Shown here: one piece after another, positions 1 through 11,892 of the stretch
Layout of the letters: every line of letters starts with the position of its first letter
How positions within the stretch are numbered: position 1 is the stretch's first letter
Assembly (NCBI GenBank): GCA_945643635.1
Contig: CALZFC010000044.1
Coordinates: forward strand, 1,099,001-1,163,000
DNA: 64,000 nt
DNA from: Allodiplogaster sudhausi
Lineage: Eukaryota > Nematoda > Chromadorea > Rhabditida > Diplogasteridae
Direction: 5' to 3'
The notes under the pieces: model-generated
What the model was told of the DNA's origin: nothing
The model's input: the letters and a program-made list of their open reading frames with translations, nothing else
Databases searched by the model: none
Translations under genes and position numbers: made by a program

Positions 1-49
1 GAGGGCGAGAAGAGAGAGAGAGAGAGAGAGAGATTAGGAGAGTGAGGGC

Positions 50-80
<31 letters not shown>

Positions 81-186
81 TTAGGAGAGTGAGGGCGAGA
101 AGAGAGAGAGAGAGATTAGGAGAGTAAGGGCGAGAAGAGAGAGAGAGAGAGAGAGAGAGCACGCGAGGTAGGAAGAGAGAGAGAGA
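1..186. repeat. GA-rich minisatellite
   Basis: About four imperfect copies of a unit that combines a (GA)n run with a short spacer reading ATTAGGAGAGTGAGGGCGA. It lies upstream of the first visible TRMT11 exon and is probably intronic. Open frames over it are low-complexity Ser/Leu and are not genes. Confidence 0.85.
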
Positions 187-392
187 AAGAGGATAGCGAA
201 TGAAAACTATGGCAGAGAGAGATTTTTTATTTCTAGTACTTCTAAACCCCATTGGCAATTGGTGTCCTTTTACCTGTTTTGTTACATACTTAAGTGATCT
301 GATTTCTTTATTATATACATTATATATTTGGGTATAATGTTATTATTATTGTTATTATTATTATCATTATTAATAATATCATTATTTATTAG

Positions 393-1797
393 ATCGGCGA
401 CGGCCAGTACGGACTGAAGACGAGGTACAGCCTGCCGAGCAGACTCTACATTGGCAACACGACAATGGATCCGGAGCTGGCTTTCATTCAAGTTGGGTGG
501 ACATCAAAGAATTATTTATGATATTGATTTGACAACTTAAACTCGTTATTTAACTCCAATACTAACGTTTTCATTTAAAAAAAAAAGTTTTAAATTTAAA
601 TCTGCCACGAATTCCATTAAAATAGACGCAGTAAATTTGGACGATATTTTCTCTAAAGAATATTGAATTGATTACACTTTTTCTAAAGTGTGTGTTTTAC
701 TTTTTGTTTTCAAATTGTACAAGACACATTTGGAACATGTAGGTAGGTTGTGACAGAAAAGGATATTGGAAGGCTTTATCTGTTAACCTTGTCCGCATAC
801 CGTAATTGTTCTTTCAAGGCCAACATCTGCGCTGTACGATCGGGAGACCTTGCCATTGATCCTTTTTGTGGTACAGGTCAGCGAATTGATTGCTCTCTTC
901 TAAGGCATGAAAGGCTAAACTAAACTCACTATAATATGTATTATATGTGTTAGTGTTCAATGTCTTCTATTCATAAAGATCACTATGAATTTTAATGTCT
1001 TGTCAGGAAAATTGCGCCAAATATTTTGTACTACCATATCAAATAAACTTTCCGGAATCCGGATATTAAAAAAAAAAGCTTTTTTTCAGGCGGTCTCCTA
1101 ATATCAGCTGCCCATTTTGGCGCCTATGTCATTGGCCTGGAGATCAATTATCAGATTGCGAGAGGAATTGGTTAGATTTGTTACTTCTCAGTTTTAATTC
1201 AATGTTATTTATACACACATTGATTAAGATGTTACGACACTGGTAGAGAAAAGACGCAAATGGAGAGAAAAAAAAGTAAATTAGTATTAGTAACGTTTTT
1301 GTAGTGCTTCTTTTAACAAGCATTGACGCTTGTGTTACATTATATTAGCTCATTTATTATCAAGTAGACCTTTGCATGGGGAATGGGGATCCCGAATCAT
1401 TCAGACTCTCATGCCCCCCCCCCTCCTCCTCCTTTTATGGAGACCTATTCAGGAGTATTATTCAGGGTCCTGACCCCCCCCCCATTTTTTTAAACGGAAC
1501 CTGATTCAGGCAAGTCTTCTCGTGCCGGCGTTGACGTACGCGGGGATGAGGAGTCGGTCCGTGGCAACTTTGTCCAGTACGGTATGGAAGAAAGATTCGT
1601 CGCGCTTCTCAATGCAGACGCAAGCAGACACGAGATGTGGAGACAAGGGCAACTGGCTGATGCCATCGTGGCCGACCGTAAGTTTGGGAGCACCCGCAGA
1701 GGGGTACTGTAGTCGAGAGGAAGCAATGCAGTTTTGTAGACTTACCATTAGAAAGGTTCTTTGGGATGAGAATTGAAATGAGTGGTAGTAGAAACAA

Positions 1798-1829
<32 letters not shown>

Positions 1830-1949
1830 CGAGAGATAGAGGGAGAGAAAGCGAGAGAGAGAGAGAGAGAGAGAGAACATAAAGCGGTGGAGGAGAGGTT
1901 CTTTGGGATGAGAATTGAAATGAGTGGTAGTAGAAACAAAGAGAGAGAA

Positions 1950-2002
<53 letters not shown>

Positions 2003-2445
2003 TAGAGGGAGAGAGAGAAAGCGAGAGAGAGAGAGAGAGAGAGAACATAAAGCGGTGGAGGAGAGAGTTGAAAGGAAATTGATAGAGAGGTTTTATAGAG
2101 GATCATTTGCTTAAAAATTGCTATATAATGAATTTTTTTATATTTTCTCCAGCTCCTTACGGCCTGCGTGAGAAGAGTCGAAAGATTGGTAAGAAAGAGA
2201 GGAAGGAGCACTGGACAGAGCCGATTCGGACTGATCAGTAAGGTTATTTTTTATTCAATTTATATTTTATCAGTCTTATATTTGCTTATTAGTTTGCTCA
2301 TTGTTTTTTTTATACTTAACAATTGAATAGGTAGAAGCTATTCTTCCTCCGCGAATAGCTTCTACCTATTCATAATGTGTTTAGAACAGGTAGAAGCTAT
2401 TATCGGGGGAGAATAGCTTCTATTCTCTATCCCTCTCTTTCTCTT

Positions 2446-2494
<49 letters not shown>

Positions 2495-3831
2495 AGTGCC
2501 GTCCACTTTCCCGAGAAAGCTCGCTACGCGCTTGGCTCGGTCTTCGTGGACCTCCTCCAGCTGGCCGCGACTCGGCTGAGAATCGGCGGCCGAGTCGCCT
2601 TCTGGTTCCCCGTCATAAGAGAGCAGTCAGTCGGAATTTTTTTTTGCCGCATATTTCGATATAAAAAAAATATTTTGAAAAAACGGTGCCAATTTCAATT
2701 TGTAACTTCATACGCTCTTCTTCCTTTCCTTTACTTTGCTACAAGCGAGTATCATAGAATAGAATATTGTTTAATCTCTGCCATGCTATTAGAGTGCTTT
2801 ATTGTAATCTTGTCATGGAGAGACAATATATCTATGTACATATCGGCCGCACACCCGTAGCAAAAAATGAAATAGCTTGCATTCTTATGATTAGCAATGT
2901 AATTTCTGATCTGATCGATCAAAATAGAAGTGAAAGTAGATCCATAAAACCGTAGCAAGGGTGGTTATGTCAGCTAAATTATTGCGATTAAGAGACATAT
3001 GCAATTTCAAAGATTAGTTCGTTCGGCAGCAAATGAAGGGCACTTGTCCAGTTGACTCGTACGAACTCTCGACGCATGCGTACCCCTGAATCAGGGAACA
3101 GAGAGAGGGAGGATACTGTAGTTGCAAAAGGGCAAAGAGCGCACCGCGGGACAGACGTCCACGTCGGCCCCGTTTGCATTGGCGGGATCGCAAAAGATGG
3201 GGAGCAGGGCGGATGCCGAGGAGGAGCCGGGCGGACAGGCTGCAAGGGGAATTGAGAGAGTTCAGCTTCAGGGGAACTTGAAAACTTTCAAAAGGTGTGA
3301 TTTAGAGAAAGAATATTATTAGTGATATTCTTGCCAATCATAAGCTGATCTAGGTGGATATGATTGCGGAAATTGTATGTTAATATACGGCAACTTTCTC
3401 TCTCTCTCTCTATTTCTCTTTCCCTCTCTTTCTTTCTATCTCTCACTCTCACTCTCACCCTTTTCTCCTTGTCTATCACGTACTTGAGATGCCTTCCGAT
3501 TTCCTTCGTTTGAATTCTTCCCACATTTCACTCTCTTTTTCAACCTTCCTGCAACGCTGCCTCCCACTCTCTCGCTATTTCTCTCACCATGGTTTAAATT
3601 TTTGATACGGATTCTCATTTTCTTCTTTCCCTTTTTGTGTGTTGTGAGACGACAGGCAACAGCGCAAATAGTGATCTCTTTTCGTTATTAAAGTGATACA
3701 TGTGGTTTTCATTGCGTTCATCGCAATTTTTGAATAATTTGAAAGATCGATACTGTTTCGCATCCCCTTGCAATTTCATATAAAGCAAAATTATAACATA
3801 TTGAAGCGATAATCATCTCTTTCTCCTTACT

Positions 3832-3881
<50 letters not shown>

Positions 3882-3953
3882 TCCCTCTCTCTCCCTCTCT
3901 CCCTCACTCTCTGTCTTTCTCTCTCCCTCTCTATCTCTCTGTCTCTCTCTCTG

Positions 3954-4004
<51 letters not shown>

Positions 4005-4915
4005 TTGGCTGACTGGGCGCAATAGCGCCGTGTCGTAGAACGCAGCAGACGTGTGCCTTGGCCGTGAGAGAGAAGACACAGGCAGCCCCCTCCTGGAGAC
4101 AGTCACTCGATGAATGACACGTGGAAGGGGAGGAGGTGCGAGTGAGGAAGGAGTGGTAGCAGTCAGAGAGAGCGGCAGAGGCTGCAATTTTTATTTGCTT
4201 ATCAGTTAATTAATTAGCAAATTAATTAATTAATTAAAAAAACCATATTTGTTTTGTTACACAACAAAGGCCCTTTTTAAAAACACCATACAATTACTCT
4301 CTGAAGAAAGGAGTTATCACAAGAACGCGAGCGATAAAAAAAATTTGTCGGCTACTTCTTGAAAAAGTGCCTCAAGTTGAAGCAGGTTCCTAGGATGGCG
4401 AAAATTCTCTTTCGCAAAGAATACTTGCTAGCTTAGACGCATTGGCTCTAACCGGCCATGTCGAAGTGAATCGCAAGCACGCTGGAGATTGCGACGACGA
4501 CAACCAGTCGATGCGTCATTTATATCTTTAAAAAAAAATTACGATTAATGTTAGACACTTTTTTTCTCTCCGATCCTGTTATGGATATGGTTTTGTTGTA
4601 AGAAAAAGAAGAATTTAAATTGACCTTAAGGGGATTGAATGGAAATGTATGGTGACTTATTAGTTAAATATTAATAAATAAATATTTAATCATACGCTAT
4701 TAAATATTAGGAAAGAACAAAAAATTGGTCCGGAGCAGTTGCAAGTGAAAAATGTGTGCAGTGAGGATTATTGTTTGAATGAGAGAGGCAGAGGAGTTCC
4801 AAGAGGCTTATATGTGCCCCCATCGGAGGGTAGGAGGCCAGGATTTTATGGCACCACTCTTGTCGGGTTGGCATTTAGACGACCTGGCATAATGCCAACT
4901 AGGCCCGATCTCGAG

Positions 4916-4957
<42 letters not shown>

Positions 4958-6468
4958 TCTCTTACTCTCTCTCTCTCTCTCTCTTTCTCTCTTCGCTCTT
5001 TTTCTCTTTGACTCTCTCAATTTGTGCAAGCACCTTAATGGCCATATGTACCCATTGTTTGCCCTCAAGGCACCTCCCCCAAAAAGTTTTGTTGTCTGCC
5101 TGTGAGTTGCAGAAGAGGCAAGTGTCTACCAGCTGAGGAAGAGAGGGCCAAGATGGTGGTTGTAAGAGTTCACGATGTCTACAGAAGAGGCATCAGAGTT
5201 CTATGAATCACTAGGATCTGTCTGCTTCTCTCTTTTGCTCTCTCTCTCTCTCTCTCTCTCTCTTCCTGTATCATGTGCTTCCTTCCATTTATATTTGCCT
5301 CACTCTAATAAATCCTTTGTATTGTTGTAGAAGGCTATGTTTACCCAGCGTCTGCGGGATACAAGATAGAGATAGAGCGCGAGCGAGAGGTAGAGAGAGA
5401 GAGAGAGAAAGAGAAAGAGCGCAAGCGAGGGATAGTGAGAGGTTGAGAGAGAGAGAGGGAGCGAGGAATAGTTGATAACTATAGAGAAAGGAGAGTGCTA
5501 AAGTTAAAGGATGAATATGAACGTTGAATTGGCACAGGCATGTAAATGCAAAAGGTCTCGTTATCTCTGTCTCTCTTTCATTCTCCCTTTCTCTCTTTCG
5601 CTCTATCTTTCTCTCTTTCTCTCCGCCTTTCGCACTTTCTCTCTCTCTCTCTCACTCGCTCTTTATCACTCTGTATTTGGGCAACACTAAAGACGCTTTT
5701 AGTAATAGTCAACAAACAGAAATAGCAACACTGCCAACAGCTGGGTCTACGAGCCCGCACCCTCTCCACCCTCTGAGCAGCGAATACTTTCCTTGCGGCA
5801 ATAATTCATCTGAAACTCAAAATATTTATCTCTATTTATAACTTACTAAAATATTGACATAATATTTAATGGAAAATATACTTCGCTTATCATAATGCTA
5901 ATACAGGTTAGATTTCTAGGTGGTCTTTACCACACCATAAAATAGTTGAATCGAAAAAAAGTTAGATTTTGTTATTGTAATTTCTCTCAAAAACTATAAT
6001 TAAAAAAAAATTCTTCTACATGTTAAGGTACGGCGCTGACGTTCTTCCTCGACACGATGCATTAAATCTGGTGGAGAATTGCGAGCAACCACTTACTCTC
6101 AAGACTAGTCGGTTAGTTGTTGTTTTAATGATTTTAGAAAATGTTTTAATGTTTCTTTTTACCTTAAATACTCATTCAATGAAATTGTGACCATTCTTTA
6201 GAAGAAATGGGTAAAAATAATATTGATCATGTATCAAACTATCTTTATTATGCCCTTAATTATTAATGATAGCTTTATATTCTTATTTCAAATATTTTAG
6301 TAATGTTTTTTTTTGTTGAAAATCATAATTCATATGTTTCTTTTTTTCCGGCGATTGCTAACCTACGAAAAGACTCGAGAGGCCGCGCCGCACGAACGAG
6401 CTTGGGTGGCACGTGATCAGTACGAGGCAGCCACGTTCAGGGACGTCCTTCTACCGAACAATGTCTGA
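393..6468 (+). CDS. TRMT11: tRNA (guanine-N2)-methyltransferase catalytic subunit TRMT11, 3' part
   Basis: TRMT11 with TRMT112 makes N2-methylguanosine at position 10 of cytosolic tRNAs (family knowledge). Eight exons are visible: 393-491, 819-876, 1090-1170, 1510-1677, 2153-2237, 2497-2625, 6028-6111 and 6351-6468. All splice phases fit and give 273 residues plus TGA. Motifs in order: YIGNTTMDPELAFIQ before the methyltransferase fold, AdoMet motif I DPFCGTGGLL, AAHFGAYVIGLEI, the RGNFVQYGMEERF segment, catalytic motif IV ADPPYGLRE, and the C-terminal NLVENCEQPL..TSRRLLTYEK block. The N-terminal THUMP region must lie left of the window. Oddities: the last intron ends in CG instead of AG at 6349-6350, and the sixth intron is 3.4 kb, filled with CT/GA arrays. 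Confidence 0.92.
1752..2066. repeat. Tandem duplication with GA arrays in TRMT11 intron
   Basis: A block beginning AGGTTCTTTGGGATGAGAAT and continuing through a (GA)n run to CATAAAGCGGTGGAGGAGAG occurs twice, starting near 1754 and 1897, with a period of about 145 bp. It is intronic and non-coding. Confidence 0.85.
2325..2424 (+). other. Two adjacent intronic hairpins
   Basis: 2325-2343 (GAATAGGTAGAAGCTATTC) pairs perfectly with 2353-2371, giving a 19-bp stem and a 9-nt loop. A related hairpin follows at about 2388-2424 (GGTAGAAGCTATT against AATAGCTTCT). Both are in the TRMT11 intron just before the exon at 2497. The stem is shorter than an ordinary microRNA precursor, and the function is unknown. 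Confidence 0.6.
2626..6027 (+). other. Long TRMT11 intron, repeat-filled
   Basis: This gap carries CT arrays at 3390-3470, 3833-4003, 4915-5010 and 5228-5262, GA at 5365-5460, and a GC-rich patch at 3120-3250. I see no recognisable exon of another gene. Donor GTCAGT at 2626 and acceptor TTAAG at 6027 join in phase (CA|G gives Gln). Confidence 0.7.
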
Positions 6469-7969
6469 CCCTTGATCGATTGTTAAGGCATAAGGATTAA
6501 GGTTTAGGGCAAGTTAAGGTTAAGGCATTCTTTGCGTTAAGGCTAAGCCGGGATACTTAAAGATATCTATAGCTTATTGTCGCATTGAACGTTCCCTCTC
6601 TCAATGCTCACTCCGTTGATTTTTTAAAAGCTTTTTTTTTAATAACCGTTATAAGTCATGTTTCCAACTTTTTTTTCTTGTTCAACTTGGTTCAGAAATT
6701 TTGCTAAAGATGCTCTTTGTTGATTCTTGCTAGTTCGTTAATTTTTGTTCTGTTGTTATTTGATATGAGTTACCATATCGGTGATCAAAAAGTTGTTCGT
6801 TTAATATTTTTATAGACTAACAATAAATGGATGCAATATCATCTCGTACTTATTCGTGTTCTCTTAAAAAACTGCGGTGTCCTCACAAAACAACCGGTGT
6901 ATCTGGTTAACCGAAAAAGAAATATATCTCAATAAGTGAAACGGAGACAGAGAGTGAGAGAGAGAAAGAAAGGAAGAGAGAGAGAGAGAGGGTTGGGTAT
7001 AGAGCAGCGAGAAAGAATTCATGCGCTGTAACTCTTGTTTTTTCCTTGATTTTTGTTCTATTTTTATATGATTTGAGTTAATAAATCATTGATCACAAAG
7101 ATTTTTTTCTACGCTCCTGTTTTTACTAACAATAAATGGTTTCACCATTATAATTGATCAAGCGACATGGTTTCCTATAATTTCCGGATGAATTTATGTA
7201 CTTAAGGATAGTAAGCACAAAGAGATAATCCTGCTCAAATTAAATTAATGGAGACAGCTCTTCATTTATCGAGAGGGAGAAATGGAGAAATATGTTGATT
7301 CAGTGAAAAAGATTAAGAAAAACGTAAAAAAAATGGCAATTCTGTGTTGATTAATTGTTGAAACAATTGTAAGTCATTTTATCTAATTATCAGCACCGTG
7401 AATTGATGAGATCGGACAATCTTTCGAAATCGTCCTCGCTTAATTCGTAGTGATAAGCTGTTTGTGAGTTCGTCAATCATAGTGAAAGTATTTCGCTTTT
7501 TGCATTATACATAGCACATTCAGCATACATGCATACATATGTATGTACATAAATGTCGGTTAACATTTCGATGCCGATTCGAACATAGTACATTTCTCTT
7601 TACTTTGTTTAACAAGTCAGTTATTGCGGACGTATTCAAGCACACATCAACTCATGTAGATTCATGTCCTCTAAATATCCAGCGGAGCTATCGCAAAAGA
7701 ACCGGTGCATTATAACATATGAAGCTTTTAATTATAAATTGGAAAAAGAGTGAATCTTGCAGGTTTATATTGAGAACCTGCAAAATGAGAGAGGTTGTGT
7801 CAAAGCTAGGCTAAAAAAGGAAAGGAAGCTATGACAAAGAACAATGAGAGCTCTGGAAATTACATGGAGAAAGATATTAAGAGCGAGCAAGAGAGAGAGC
7901 GAGAGAGAGCGAGAGAGTTCAGAGTGAGCTTTGAAGAGAGCGACAGCTAGAGGATGAGAGAGAGAGAAT
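6469..7969. other. Intergenic spacer between TRMT11 and Srg-like gene
   Basis: AT-rich sequence. It holds degenerate TTAAGGC-like motifs at 6481-6552 just after the TRMT11 stop, a short GA tract at 6945-6990, an ATGTATGTACAT palindromic microsatellite near 7530-7555, and GA at 7880-7965 next to the 3' end of the receptor gene. The two genes are convergent here. No gene seen. Confidence 0.6.
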
Positions 7970-8506
7970 TTAGGCGTTGCCGTTTCCAACCACGGTGCCG
8001 ACGGCAGTCGAACTTTTATCGCCAAAGCCGAGAGTCGCGAGGACGCGAACCCTGAAATATTATTTTGCAAAAAATTTGTTTAATATGCAAACACATGTCT
8101 ATGCATATTGAAATAAAGAGAGACAAATTCAAAAATGGCGGGAGATTCAAAAATTGCCAAGCAACGAGCACCTGATCACTCCGTCGAAGACGACCAGCAG
8201 CGCGGGCGTGCACAGGAAGCGGACGTCGTAGATGAAGGGGATGACGGGAGAGCCGACTCGGACGGCGTCCATTGCTGCCGGGAAGTCATTCTTGTCCAGG
8301 AGGTACGACATGATCTGGTCGAAAGAATACGGTGGTATTTCATGCCTGCTGATAAAGATAAAGATAAAGTAGTAGGAGCAGGTTACCGCAGTTGAAATGG
8401 AAGCTAGGGAAGAGCTTGCTTGCTATGAAAAATAATTTGAAAGCACTATCAGGTACAGCAGTCGTGTCATAATGTGATGTCTCTTTTAACTCCCCTCACT
8501 ATCCCG

Positions 8507-8557
<51 letters not shown>

Positions 8558-8735
8558 GCTCTCTCTCTCTCTTTCCCGCTCTCTCTCTCTCTCTCTATTA
8601 ATACAACAAAATTTCAGAGACCTGGCACCCGAGGAAGGGGAAATCCAGCAAGACAATGACGAGAACAATTATGAAGTGAGTGAGTTCACGACGCTCCAGT
8701 TCGGGGGAGACGCCGCCGCCACAGGTCACCTGAGA

Positions 8736-8766
<31 letters not shown>

Positions 8767-8815
8767 GACAGAGAGACAGAGAGAGAGAATGAGAGAGACA
8801 GAGAGAGAGGAAGAT

Positions 8816-8856
<41 letters not shown>

Positions 8857-10593
8857 AGGGGAGAGAGAGGGAGAAGAGAGAAAGAGGAATGTACATGCCA
8901 AATGATGAGGAAGCAGACTGCGAGCGAGAAGCACCAGGTGGAGGCAGCCCATACCAAGACGATCAACTGCTCGTTCATCTCAAGAAAAGCAATAATGAGG
9001 GAAAGGGCGACTTAGAGAGAGAGGGGGGGGAGAGATTGAGAGGGAGAAGGACAGAGAAAGAGCATAAGTGAGGGAGAGATTTTGAGAGAGAAAGAGTATA
9101 AGTGAGGGCGAGAGAATGAGAGAACGTTCGAAAGGGAAAATAGAGCAAAATGAATAATAGTACATACATATCTTTTTCTTTAAATCCCTGTTTGTTATTG
9201 TGATTGTGTTTTGCTCACTCTCATCCAAGTCGAACTTGGGGGCCTTCGGATGCTAATTATCTAAACCTCCTCCCCTCCTCACCCATGGCCTCGCAGTGTC
9301 GTCGAGAAACATGAACCAGACGTAGCTGTCATCCTCGGTCATCTGGACGCGCATAAACTGGACGCGAGTGTCAAAGTTGTAGAAGTTGAGGCAGGCTGCG
9401 GTGACAAGAGAGAGGAAGACGGTTAGACAGCGAGAGCGGGTAGACCAGGTCTGCGAGAGAGGGGGAGGGTGAGGAGGAGAGAGAGATACAAGAGAAGAGA
9501 GAGAGACCGAGAGAGAGGCAAAAGAATATCATCACATAATGATAGAAAGGCAAGGAACAATCACCTGATTAGGCATCGTATGTGATTAGGATATCTTTAT
9601 CTATATATATACATATACATACATATACCATCCGTTAAAGGAGGCGATTAGGTAAAAAGTACGGTGTGAACTGACCAAATAAGGCGAAAACAAGACACTT
9701 ATTTATTCGCCTTACTTATTGTTAGATCACTTATAAAGGTTACGTGCATATCTGAGGAGGCCTTGTTGTTGTAGACAACGGCAGTGAATCGATTGAGAAC
9801 CAGCGCCGTCGTTGCGAGACTTCGCACGCAGAACGAGAAGAATGTGATGCTGCAGATTAACGATGGAGATTGCAATTATTCAATTATTTTTTACAAATGG
9901 TTTTTTTCTTCTTCTGTTTTAAGAACTTACCAGTATATTGCTGTCGTTTTCCATGAAGGGTCAAAGTCGTGATAAAAGTGGTAGAAGAACATGAAAATGG
10001 GAAAACGAAAGATGAGATAAGAGTCGACGTAGCCGAGAATGTCCTGAGAAATAGTAGCTATTTTTGTTGCAACAGCGGGTAACAGATTTTAACAAGCTAA
10101 CAAGTTACAGGTGTTTATAACGTTTTGAACTTTATTATAACTAACATCGAATAGCGATGAGTTGATTGCACTCAGCGATTTTTAAATGACTTTTTGACTC
10201 ACCCAAAATGCGTGAAAGAGAATGAATGAGTAGAAGGAGGAAGCGAATCGTTGCTGTGGATCGATTCGAAAGATGGATGCACAAATTAGGAGATTGAGCA
10301 GGAGGCACGGAATGCCTATTTTATTGTGCATTTTTATTAATTAATTTATATATATATATATATATACATATATGTTTATATATATATACATATATGTATG
10401 TATATACATATGCATATATTGCCTTATTAAATTAAAAATGTAAATAGCAACCATTTATTAAATAATTTAATTTTCTTCAAACTATCTTCTGTAAGGTGAC
10501 AAAATTTATACAAGAATGTATTTTTTCTATACGATTTCTTGTGTTTCACAGACCGTAAGTAAGCATGACGAAGAGCCGCGTTATCGCTACCAT
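7970..10593 (-). CDS. Serpentine (7TM) chemoreceptor, Srg-like
   Basis: Nematode Srg-type receptors sit in sensory membranes and detect small molecules (family knowledge). Ten exons on the minus strand, high to low: 10593-10554, 10315-10203, 10043-9931, 9849-9744, 9450-9283, 8978-8895, 8729-8622, 8403-8387, 8345-8172 and 8051-7970. Together they give 1005 nt, 334 residues plus TAA, the usual size. Landmarks: MVAITRLFVMLTYGIPCLLL (TM1), CVRSLATTALVLNRFTAVV with the NRF motif ending TM3, WSTRSRCLTVFLSLVTAACL (TM4), MNEQLIVLVWAASTWC (TM5), ELTHFIIVLVIVLL (TM6), YDVRFLCTPALLVVFDGVIR (TM7). The 17-nt exon is inferred because it is the only way I found to keep frame between TM6 and TM7. Several acceptors follow (CT)n arrays on the sense strand. 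Family assignment is by motif pattern only. Confidence 0.82.
8735..9130. repeat. GA arrays in Srg-like gene introns
   Basis: (GA)n at 8735-8880 and 9000-9120 (and again at 9465-9530). On the sense (minus) strand these are (CT)n runs that sit right before the acceptors of exons starting at 8729, 8978 and 9450, so they act as very long polypyrimidine tracts. Confidence 0.75.
9631..9720. repeat. Fragment of TTAA-flanked MITE family
   Basis: Starts TTAAAGGAGG and contains GACCAAATAAGGCG, AACAAGACACTTATTTATTC. The same words occur in the complete element at 21840-22267 and in a fragment near 62236-62310. It is in an intron of the Srg-like gene. Confidence 0.55.
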
Positions 10594-11585
10594 TTTGGCT
10601 CCTAAAATATTAGCGATAAAAGTTGCATAGAGATAATAAACGATTTGACTGGTCGAGAAATAGATCGGCTATTCAATGTCAAGTAGCAACAATTCTCGTC
10701 TTCACTTGTAGTCAGAAGTTGAACAACAACAAAAAGTTGCAAGTAACGATAAAGTAAGAAAGTTTTTAAGAAAGAGAATAGTTTTTTTTTATAAATAAAT
10801 CATTTAAAGCGAACTCTCATGTTCAGTTTGCTACTTACTCCATGCATAGAAAGATAGCGTATTGTTATAAATGCCAATTTCTTCGTTGTGTACGATACAT
10901 TGAATTCAAAAAAATACAGAGAATATTGTATCCTTCACAATAGCTTCATTCTTGCGTAAAAACTAACGATTATTCGAGAGCAAAACGGTCCGTTGCTAGG
11001 CAAATCTTGTCCCGCCACTACCGTCCAAAGGAGTGATCTAATAATAATAGAATAATTAGCGAAACAGTTATTTTTCCCTTAGTCTGCTTCGCTGGATTGA
11101 CAAAAAGGTAATTGACATTGGTTTTGAATGGTATTTGGCATGATATTTTTGCAGCTGGGTGATAATTTGTAGATTCATAAAAAAAATATTGTGCTTGCGG
11201 CTAAACCGTATATCAAGTGAATTTCGCAGCCTAGGCCTTGAAGCGTTTACGACTATGACGACTGCACGATTCAACAAGTAAACTTAAAGAAAATTTTAGT
11301 ATATATACATATATGTAAATATATAAAATGACAATAGAAAAAAGTGACCATATTCACTGGGCGAAATTTTGCGCTTGTCTTTCAGGATAATAACATACCA
11401 CTACAATCACTTCCAGGCAAGTGCATGGCCATGAAAGCGTTCTGTTATTCAGCAGCTCACATAATTGGAAGTATACAATTATTAAGGAACTTTTATGTAT
11501 GCACGAAAACATTTTTTTTTTCAAAAGCAAAGATTAGATCATGACATTTCTTCGAAAGCATTCGGCTATCAACTTTTTTTTTACG
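10594..11585. other. Upstream region of Srg-like gene, no gene seen
   Basis: AT-rich sequence between the Srg-like start codon and a transposon fragment. Short open frames here have no recognisable motif. Any promoter of the receptor gene would lie at its left end, but I see no defined element. Confidence 0.5.
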
Positions 11586-11892
11586 CACACAGAAAAAATA
11601 TTCGTGATATTTCACGAAATGAGACACTAATATATTAGCATTATTAGCAACACACTAATACTATTCGTAAAAGATGCAGGAAGAATTAGTGTGTATGCGA
11701 GGAAGTATTCGTAAGAGGACGCCGCTTCCAGGAGGATCCCAGAAACGCATGCGATTTTTTGCTGTTTTTTAATATTCTCGGACAATTTTCGATGTTAATT
11801 AGCACTCTTTTTCGATATCTAATTAACTAGATTTCTGCCACACCCTCTCCTTCATTCTCTCGCTCTTTCTCGCTCTCTCTCTCGCTCTCTCA
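11586..11892. mobile_element. One-ended copy of CACACAG-TIR transposon
   Basis: Begins CACACAGAAAAAATATTCGT and runs GATATTTCACGAAATGAG, then CACACTAATACTATTCG. It matches the reverse complement of the right end of the element at 47781-49428 for about 300 bp, including the CT-rich inner part. The opposite end is not found, so this is a fragment or a strongly diverged copy. Confidence 0.75.

Noticed and set aside
1506..2211. Long frames rich in Ser/Leu or Arg/Glu over GA/CT arrays (also at 3813, 8598, 13490, 20152, 34038, 36894, 40019, 41637 and many others)
   Set aside because: Direct translations of microsatellites; no motif, and several overlap proven introns.
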